Source: Armigeres subalbatus
Taxonomy: Eukaryota; Arthropoda; Insecta; Diptera; Culicidae
Length of the DNA: 64,000 bases
Direction: 5' to 3'
NCBI RefSeq assembly: GCF_024139115.2
Contig: NC_085141.1
Span: 218,401,783-218,465,782, forward strand
Shown: in pieces, positions 56,470 to 64,000 of the stretch
How positions within the stretch are numbered: the first letter of the stretch is position 1
Layout: the number at the start of each line of letters is the position of its first letter
Notes under the pieces: model-generated
The model's input: the letters and a program-made list of their open reading frames with translations, nothing else
The model's database searches: none
Told to the model about the DNA's origin: nothing
Made by a program: the position numbers and the translations under genes

Positions 56470-56800
56470 TTACTCTGCTGCTTCAGTTGAAAAGGGGATG
56501 CGATGCCTTTGACGCTGCGGCAATAAATTTGGAAAGATTTGTTGGGCCGTATTGATTAATATAAAGTAGTGGAGGCATTCCACGGAGGCATGCCAGTCGA
56601 TCCTGAGCGACCATTTCGAAAATATCTGAAACTTTGCACAGTTTTTCAATTTCATCTAAATCGTCCTTTTTCGATATCAAATCTTCACTCAAAATAATCC
56701 AAACGTCAATATTACGTGAAAACATATGTGGTTTTTTTCCATCACCTTTTTCACGTAACAGCTACGTGAAACGCAAGTAAACAAAAAATGAACTCATGAA
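56470..56800. repeat. Unclassified repeat (family V)
   Basis: The block AACTTTGCACAGTTTTTCAA, the segment up to CGATATCAAATCTT and the ACGTGAAA-rich end recur near 61840-61950 (same orientation) and partly, inverted, near 59380-59450. It may be the end region of the transposon discussed at 59.4-61.9 kb. Confidence 0.5.
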
Positions 56801-57208
56801 CACCCTGTTTACCAGAGTGCCACGTGATAGCTACGTGATTTTTAGGTGGCATCCACGATAACATGCGGTAGGCTTCAAATGATGTTTCAGTGGATTTTAT
56901 ATTTATTTTGAGCAAAAGACACGTAAAGTAAACGCAAGAATACTATTATTCTCGCTATTATTACCCCAAATTTCCTTTCGAGTGAAAAATATCATTAAAA
57001 TAACATAAAATAAACTAAAATAAAACATAAGCAGCTGAGCTATGTTAAGCATATTTGTACATAAAGTTTTTTTTTACAATACCAGAAGGTCCTGAAAAAA
57101 CTTGCACACTGGATAATTGATACAGCGCAAATAAAAAAGGTGTAGTTTGTAGCCCGGTAATTATTTTCTCAATTCGATTCAATAAAGTTCCAGCAAATTT
57201 ATAGAACA
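56801..57208. other. AT-rich spacer
   Basis: ACGTGAAA and CACGTGATAGC words at 56750-56850 may belong to family V. Nothing else is recognised. Confidence 0.35.
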
Positions 57209-58855
57209 CTAGCTTTATGTACCCGGCCTTGCTCGGAATTGCCAGTTTGGTTTTCAGTTTTTTATAATCAGAAAAAGATTAAACCAATTGGTCAACAGAG
57301 TAATTGTGTTAACTTATTGATACTTCGTCATTTGACTAATAGAAGGCTTTTGGAAGCATTGACTAATCTAGAAAAAGGGATCGTTGGTTTGAATAGGCTT
57401 ATTCCTGGCAAACGTCATTTGCTAAAGAAGGAAAAACATCCACCGATGCTTTATTCCGGGCAAACGCCCATTTTTAAAGAAGGGATCACACTCATCATTT
57501 TTTACTTATTCCGGGCAAATGCCTACTTTTAAAAAAAGCAATCACATCCACCATCCAGAAGGAAACACATTAATTATTGCTTTTCACTGGGCAAACCATG
57601 ATTCCGATGAAGGGTAACAATAATCATTGCTCTATACCCAGCAAATGCATGCTTTCTATGAAAGATTTTTCTGATGCTGTTCATAATTATCCCAAATGCC
57701 CTTCATGTCAAATGACCTTAAGCCAAATATTGTTATGTTAATGGCCTGCTTCATTCAGGGATATGTCATTTTCAGGGAAGTTGAAGTTGAAGTCATTTTT
57801 GGGGAAATGTTATTAACGGGAAAATGTTATTGTCGAGGATTTGCTATTTTTAAGGAATTCGGAAAATTTGTTTTCGGAGCATTATACAATGTGAAAGAAC
57901 CCCGAATGAACTAAATAAGAGGGATTTTAAATTAAGACGTTTTCTGAACAATACCTAACCCCAACAACCTCCTGTATTCCAAAAGTTTTTCCCAGCCTCT
58001 ATATAATAGTTTTGGGCAGAGAATATGTTTTTACAAAATGGGTTTGAATTGACCCATGCGGTAAAAAGGTGTACTAAACTGTTCGTTTAATAAATATACC
58101 ATCTCTCTCAATCAGCTATGACACTCCTATCCAGTCTGATATAGTCTTCCTTAAACAGAGAATATGGGCTCCAAATTTAGTGGACATCGGTAAATGGGTT
58201 CAAAAGTTATGCTGAATTGATCGATAACTAAACAGTACCCCTCTCTCACACCATCCCCTTTTAAAATTACCTACCCACATCCACTTGAGTTGTTTCCTTA
58301 GGACATACAATATTTGATACGAATTTAGTTCAAATCGATCATTGGGTTCAAGACTTACATTTAGTTGATCGATTGCTGAACAATACCCCTCCCTCCATAC
58401 CCTCCCTTTTTCAAAGAGCATCCCTAATCACGCTATCGTCGTCTCCTTAATATGAAGAATGTATGTTCCAAATTTGGTTGAAATCGGCCAAGGGGTTCAG
58501 AGGCTACACTGAGTTTATTATTAACTAAGCAATACCCCTCCCCGCACATCCTCCCCCTTTTCCAAAGCGCATGCTTAGCCCCCTCCATTGTCGTCTTCTT
58601 AAGATAAAGAATGTGTGTTCCAAATTTGGTTGAAATCGGCCAAGGGGTTTAGAAGTTACACTGAGTTGATCGATAACTAAGCAATACCCCCATCCCCACA
58701 CCCTCCCCCTTTTTCAAAGAGCATCGCTCACCCCCCTATCGTCGTCTCCTTAAGATAAAGTATGTGTGTTCCAAATTTGGTTGAAATCGGTCAATGGGTT
58801 CAGAAGTTATGCTGGAACATACATACAAACATACATACAAACATACAAACATTGA

Positions 58856-58901
<46 letters not shown>

Positions 58902-58902
58902 A
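57209..58902 (-). mobile_element. Non-autonomous Helitron with internal tandem repeats
   Basis: On the minus strand the 3' end is CTAG (57209-57212) next to a T, preceded by the CCGAGCAAGGCCGGGTAC type sequence. The 5' end is TC followed by a TA run and AAAACTCAATGTTTG near 58850. Inside are inverted copies of the 53-bp unit (about 57408-57665) and about five tandem units of roughly 150 bp (58150-58810), each with CCAAATTTGGTTGAAATCGG and CAATACCCC. No Rep/Hel gene is present. Confidence 0.78.
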
Positions 58903-58940
58903 AGATAGAAGATAGAAGATAGAAGATAGATAGATTATAT
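58859..58940. repeat. (TA)n and GATAGAA microsatellite
   Basis: About 40 bp of TA repeats (58861-58899) followed by GAAGATA repeats to about 58932, at the 5' border of the Helitron. Confidence 0.9.
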
Positions 58941-59863
58941 TTATTCCATTTAAAAGTACAGTAGAAAAAAACTTCTTTCACTTGCGTCCTAATTTTGTTT
59001 TGCGTCGCCATCTCGGGCTCCCGTAGTTTCCACAATCGATATTAACTACTACAGCAACAACAGAAGCATTAATTTTCATTCACGCTCAACATGCTTAACA
59101 TAAAAGTAGCTATATCAATTACTATAGTAAGTTTTTAGCAATAAATTATAATATATAACAATATTATAAATTCCAAAATTCGAGAGCAACAACTCTTTCC
59201 GCCTAAATATTTAGAGTGAATGACGGCATCTGGTGTCAAAATTAACTTCAGACGTGTACGTGATTTTCACGTAGAAGTGATGAAACAATAAGAGTAATAG
59301 CGACGGGATGTTTGTTTAGATGCTATCTGATGATCAAGCTATTAAGCTACCTTCATCAGATGAAACTGTCAAGAAGTTCATTTCTAGCAATCTACGTGAT
59401 TTTCCACGTACTATTAACGTGTGGATTATTTTGAGTGTTCATATTGAGTCACGGCTAACTTTTCAAAAGGGTGTATGTGAAAATGGTTCAAAAATATTTA
59501 AAAAGCTGCACAGCAAAAACGGAATGTTCGATTGTTATGATTTTCTCAGCAAAGTTAGACAACTAAATGATAGTTCTTAAGAAAATGTGCACAGTAATTT
59601 TTTTTTTTTTTTACCTTTCAAAATATCATTTTTGTCACAAAAACTCAAATATCTCAAAACCCTATCTTTTAAAGAACGTATACGTATAAAACGTATAAAA
59701 CGGTCCATTATATTAGCTATCTATCATAAAAATTTGGTGATGGTAAACTAATAAACAAAAAAGTTATGACATTTCAAACATTTAACAATTTTCACATTTA
59801 GTAAAAAAAATTTTTTTTCCGTGTAGGTTATTTCGAAAATTGCAGTTTGATGCAGATTTTATT

Positions 59864-60154
59864 CCCCTGTCATAAGACGAGTTTAAACAATCCCATTGAA
59901 TTCCACCACTTAATTGTATCCTGACAGATACGTATTTCGACCTCAACAGTAAGGCCGTCTTCAGTGTCTTGTACTTGACTCGACTCGACGACCAAGTCGA
60001 GTCAAGTACAAGACACTGAAGACGGCCTTACTGTTGAGGTCGAAATACGTATCTGTCAGGATACAATTAAGTGGTGGAATTCAATGGGATTGTTTAAACT
60101 CGTCTTATGACAGGTGAAAACATTCCACTAAAAAGCTCAAAATAATTTTCTTAT
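59864..60154. mobile_element. Hairpin element with inverted hammerhead-like motifs (young copy)
   Basis: A near-perfect palindrome of about 250 bp (59866-60114) centred at 59990, then a 40-bp one-sided tail. The exact 11-bp duplication CAGATTTTATT is at 59853-59863 and 60155-60165. In the right arm on the + strand: GACA (60012-60015), CTGAAGA (60016-60022), a GGCCT/AGGTC stem (60024-60028 and 60037-60041), GAAA (60042-60045), self-complementary ATACGTAT, then C (60053) and TGTC (60054-60057), which pairs with GACA. The left arm has the same on the minus strand (59923-59968). This order fits a hammerhead ribozyme with a minimal stem III, apart from one unpaired C before stem II. Penelope-like elements carry such motifs in their terminal repeats. 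Confidence 0.65.
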
Positions 60155-60599
60155 CAGATTTTATTGTTAAGGGCTTTGCGTGATTTAAACAAGTTGTTTT
60201 CATGATATTTTGATTTAATTATTCATAGCATCTATAAGAAACTTAGACACGATCCAGTGTTATGGTCAAAAGTATTGATAATGTCATAATTTTCATTGTA
60301 CGTGACTGGCGAAAAATTCTTTTAATAGTTTTGAAACCTGTTAATAATAAGAAACATATCAGAAATGTTATTTTTAAGACAAAAGCCAAAAAGTCATTTG
60401 TGATTTTTCTGAAAATTACAGCTTTGTATTGCAAGATGAAGTCCAGTCCCATCACTGGAACGTACAACAAGCCACAATTCATCCATTCGTTATTTATTTT
60501 AAAGGAAGTGCGCAAATTGAACACTTAAGTTTTATTATAATTTCCGAAGATTTAAGACACGATTCAGTATCCGTAAACTACCTAGTTCATTAAAAAAAT

Positions 60600-61103
60600 G
60601 ATTAACTTTTTACGCGTTGATAAGAATAAAGTAGCAGCGTCGCAGTACAAAAATCGTAAGAATTTTTCGAGCCTCTGTCAATTTAAATCAATGTACGGAA
60701 TTGATGCAGAATGGCATTTTTTGCTACGTCACATGGCAAAGGTCCTTGTGATGCTATTGGAGGAACAATAAAGCGCATGGCCACAAGAGCAAGTTTAGCC
60801 AAAGAACGTGAGCATCCAATTAAAATTGCGAAAAAACTTTTTGATTGGGCGAATCGTAGAAAAGAAAAAGATTTAACCAAATTATCATTTTGTTTTACTA
60901 CTACTGAAGAGTACGAAATAAAGGCTTCAGAGCTCAGCGAGCAATATAATAATGCAAAAACGATCCAAGGAACCCAAAAATTTCACTGTTTCATTCCATT
61001 GTCGGAAAATAAAATTAAAGCAAAACTATACTCAAACTGTGCTGATAATAATTCAAAAGTGTTCGATATTGTAAAAAATTTGAATAAAATAAATAAAAAA
61101 TAA
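60600..61103 (+). pseudogene. Decayed transposon-associated protein (FATSHGKGPCDAIGG type)
   Basis: The + strand reads QYKNRKNFSSLCQFKSMYGI, then EWHF, then after a one-base loss in the T run near 60716 FATSHGKGPCDAIGG, ending INKK with TAA at 61101-61103. I recognise this pattern from repetitive hypothetical proteins of insects and other invertebrates, probably C-terminal parts of a mobile-element protein whose class I cannot name. The N-terminal part is missing or unrecognisable. The frame 60262-60528 upstream is not clearly part of it. Confidence 0.5.
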
Positions 61104-61993
61104 GTATTAATAAACTGTTTTCATGATATCATAACCCATACCGAAATTCAAACCCAAAACTCTTAGAGTTTCTATAACAACATTGTGTAACTGCCACATT
61201 TAATTTAATAATTAGGATAATATGATAGATCGAGTAGAGAGACTCATCGATCATTCTCTGCAAAAAAATATTCTGGTGCTGATATTAAATGTCAAATCTA
61301 AGATTATTTTTGTGATCTGTTAATTCATTTTTATTTATTTATACATATAATATACATAATATCGATGAATACATAAATATGGAATATCATAAAAACATCT
61401 TGTTTAACTCACGCAAGGCCCTTAACAATAAAATCAGCATAAAACTGCGATTCTTGAAAAAAAAAATACACGGAATTTTTTTTGTTTACTATGTGTGAAA
61501 ATTGTGAAATGTTTGAAGTGTCATAACTTTTTTGTTTATTAGTTTACCATCACCAAATTTTTATGGTAGATAGCTAATATAATGGACCGTTTTCCCTAAA
61601 AAAACTACGTTCGTAAAAAGATAGGGTTTTGAGATATTTGAGTTTTTGTGACAACAATGATATTTTCTAAAGCAAAAAAAAAATTGTTTTACGTTGTACA
61701 TTTTTTTAAGAATCACCATTTAGTTGTCTAACTTTGCTGAAAAAATCATAACAATCGAACATTCCGTTTTTGCTGTACAACTCTTTGAATATTTTTGAAC
61801 CATTTTCACATACACCCTTTTGAAAAGTTAGTCGTGACTCAATAAAAAGATTTGATATCGAAAAATGACGATTTAGATGAAATTGAAGAACTGTGCAAAG
61901 TTTCAACTCAATAGGAAACCATGAATTAAAAATTTTGTTAAATTTTGATGCAGTTGCTTGGAATCGGTCAGTAACGTGATTAGTGATTCTATA

Positions 61994-62304
61994 CACGGAG
62001 ATTTTCGATTACCCATTAATAGGTACTTTTCTGTGCTATCTTTTTCTCTTTGCAGAAAAACTTACCCATTTTTTGAACTTCGGCGGCATAACTCATTAAT
62101 GAAATGATATACTTGAAGATTGTATGAATTCAGCAGATGGTTTTGTTTCGCATGATGTGTTGCAGTTCATCGAAAGAGGTGTCTGTTGGATTGAGTTGAG
62201 GTTTTGCGTATCGTAGAGATTTTGTGAAATTCGTAAATTTTTCTGCAGACATAAAGAGATAGCAAATAAAAGTACCCATTAATGGGTAAATCGAGTTTCT
62301 CCGT
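61994..62304. mobile_element. TA-target MITE (Tc1/mariner-like)
   Basis: Termini CACGGAGATTTTCGATTACC and the near-inverse ending TTTCTCCGTG, with shared ACCCATTAATNGGTA inside each arm. TA at 61992-61993 and 62305-62306. The arms are about 37 bp; there is no coding capacity. Confidence 0.85.
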
Positions 62305-62306
62305 GT

Positions 62307-63711
62307 ACTGGAGTTGATTGTTACGCATTGTTTGTCTGGCCTTTTACGCAGTTTTTTAAGCGAATTGACTCTGGAAGTCTTCCGGCACTACTATTGTTTT
62401 CCGATGAAACCTTATCATACGGATATGTGCAACGCATGATGGCTTTAGATCAAGTATTCGAATGCAGTCGAATTGTTAACCTCATTTGTGATAAGAAAAT
62501 TATTTTGAGCTTATTTGTGACCTTAGATGAATTGAAACAGGTTGAAGCGATTTCAAATTTCCTGGGCTTGGCTGATGACTCATTGGAATCGATTGCAGGG
62601 CAGTATCGGAGGCTTTTGTCCCGCTGAAAAGGTAAATGGCGAGGATATGATTATGCATGACCTTTCCTTTTTGATGTTGGTGCTAAGGTAGTGCTTGAAG
62701 GAGATGTATTTGAATTTGTTGAAGACTTTGTTGGCCTTCGAACGCTCATGACATGTGAGTCGATGTGCTTTACTACAGGTGTGGTCCAAACCCCAAAGTA
62801 GTATTTGTTAATGAACTTTCGCTCTTTTGAGAGAGAAACTCTCAGCTGGGCAACCGAATATGGCCGACAGCGACCGAATGTGACGCCACGTCACGTTTCG
62901 ACTAATACAGGCATAGAGGACTTTGGCCCACACCTTTTCTGAAGCACATCGCATGTGAGTATGACCATCTACGGCTTACGTAATCAGCTTAGATTCCCAT
63001 TTTTTCTTTATCTCAGTCCATATCCTTCGGTTGGGTAATAGTCCAGCTATTGATCTTTTGTTCCCAACTACTGAAAACTCTCCCCAGCTATCGTCGGCAC
63101 CACCAAACGTAACCCATTTCAGTGTCCAGCTACTAAATCATTACCAACAACTAACATCACGTATCATCGCGTGTACACCCACGGCATCTCAAATGTCCTC
63201 CGAGACGGTCGCGCAATATTTGAGCGTAGTTGCATCTACCGACGACAACATCTTCTAGTTTTCATTTTCCAATCACTGCTATCGTCTTATCGGTCATTTT
63301 TTTTATTAGAGCCTTCTAATCATTAACACAGTTTTCGTGACAAGCACCTCGGAATCCAAAACAAAATTCACTCGCGTTTGCGCATGCTGCGAGGCACCAA
63401 AGCTGAAATAATAAAAACAAAAGTTGTCCGTTGCCTCCGTAATGAGTGGTGTGCCCTTGAAACCGTGAATGAATTTAGGTTTGGATTCTGTGGTGCGTGT
63501 CCTTAACGCATTCCGATTAACTCACCGAGAACTAAAAGAGTTGCACCAGCAGTTATTCGATGCTACTACCACAGAAACAGACGTCTTACTAATAGAGGTA
63601 ATAAACTATAGAGAACGATTGTCGCGGCGGTTCCCTTTGTTATCGTCCCCAAACATGTTGGGTCAAAACGTACTGGTTTTTCCTTCGTTGACATTTAGTG
63701 CCCTATTTACT
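62307..63711. other. No supported gene
   Basis: Frames at 62328-62627, 63031-63258 and 63469-63710 have ordinary amino-acid composition but match no family I know and lack splice or neighbour support. The first follows a MITE insertion and might belong to an older repeat. Confidence 0.4.
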
Positions 63712-64000
63712 TACTTACTTATGGATCCTGTACACCTCCGGTGGTGGTGCAAAGGGCCGACTTGAAAGATCTCCATCCTGAGCGTTGCCCGGCTATCGCT
63801 TTAATCTGTTGCCAGGTTAGATTTCGGTCGACTTCTTTTATTTCTTTATTGAGGCTTCACCGCCATGAGCCTCTGGGTCTGCCTCTGCTGCGATGTCCCG
63901 CTGGGTTCCAGTCTAATGCTTGTTTACAGATTTCGTTTCCGCCCCTACGTAGAGTGTGGCCGACCCAGCCCCACTTCCGATCCCGAATTTCTGTTGCTAT
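63712..64000 (-). mobile_element. LINE 3' end (same family as 1-2044), runs off the window
   Basis: TTACTTACTTACTTATGGAT at the left edge is the (TAAG)n tail read in reverse. It continues with the same C-terminal block as 35288-35580 to the window end. Little diverged from the 35-kb copy. Confidence 0.9.

Larger units (their letters stand above)
59445..61840. mobile_element. Inverted-repeat transposon-like region with a decayed gene
   Basis: Left arm 59445-59863 and right arm about 61440-61840 are complementary over some 400 bp (for example ACTTTTCAAAAGGGTGTATG against its inverse near 61810). The left arm continues at 60155-60215 after a hairpin insertion and pairs there with 61385-61440. 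A damaged gene lies between. I see no target duplication; each arm also resembles family V, so the arms could be two independent repeat copies in opposite orientation. Confidence 0.55.

Overview
The window looks like a stretch of mosquito chromosome, most likely Aedes. Three things point there: seven-transmembrane insect odorant-receptor genes with short (54-111 bp) introns, tRNA-derived SINEs with GAA-repeat tails that look like the Aedes Feilai family, and a very high density of nested transposable elements (BEL/Pao, Ty3/gypsy, Ty1/copia, several LINE types, hAT, Tc1/mariner-like and piggyBac-like MITEs, Helitrons, Penelope-like pieces). The species cannot be fixed from sequence alone.

Host genes: there are three odorant receptor (OR) genes on the + strand, here called OR-A, OR-B and OR-C. 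OR-A has exons 1-4 at 3711-5031 and its 17-codon last exon at 36121-36174. OR-B lies at 45417-46896 and OR-C at 51815-53182. OR-A and OR-B are close paralogues, each 396 codons with identical exon lengths (282, 612, 90, 153 and 54 bp with stop). OR-C is divergent (395 aa) and lacks introns 1 and 4 of the other two. The last intron is 111 bp in OR-B and about 31.1 kb in OR-A, because it has absorbed most of the transposons in the window.

Layout: 1-2044 decayed LINE; 2283-2575 SINE; 3000-3290 LINE scrap; 3711-5031 OR-A exons 1-4. The OR-A intron (5032-36120) holds an AT-rich foldback with a SINE (5.3-6.1 kb), a 24-bp-type minisatellite (6.85-8.35 kb), a short copia-like shell carrying a PARP1 gene fragment (8348-9923), a MITE (10.7 kb), a SINE (11.3 kb), a BEL/Pao element with 662-bp LTRs (12329-20525) inserted in an unclassified tandem-unit repeat, a LINE with an internal 538-bp duplication and a piggyBac-like MITE (21.4-26.3 kb), a Ty3/gypsy element (26.6-34.1 kb) and a LINE 3' end (35.3-35.9 kb). 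After OR-A exon 5 come a LINE scrap with a hAT-type MITE and a palindrome (36.3-37.0 kb), a 2.2-kb non-autonomous hAT element containing a SINE and a Helitron (37326-39515), a second minisatellite block (40.4-43.3 kb) with a Tc1/mariner-like MITE, a heptanucleotide microsatellite (43.5-44.05 kb) and two inverted SINE copies, then OR-B. An R4/Dong-like LINE remnant and a 53-bp tandem array lie between OR-B and OR-C. Downstream of OR-C are two hairpin elements with Penelope-like terminal features (53797-54062 and 59864-60154), LINE 3' ends, a 1.7-kb Helitron and an inverted-repeat region around a decayed transposon-associated gene (59.4-61.9 kb).

The three receptors would act in olfactory neurons as ligand-specific subunits with the Orco co-receptor. 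All the other coding matter is mobile-element protein or captured gene debris, and every mobile-element frame I read is broken. The most unusual points are the 31-kb intron with its isolated terminal exon, the PARP1 fragment inside a copia shell, the two hairpin elements with inverted hammerhead-ribozyme-like motifs and 11-12-bp target duplications, and the iterated splice-site-like module in the BEL leader.
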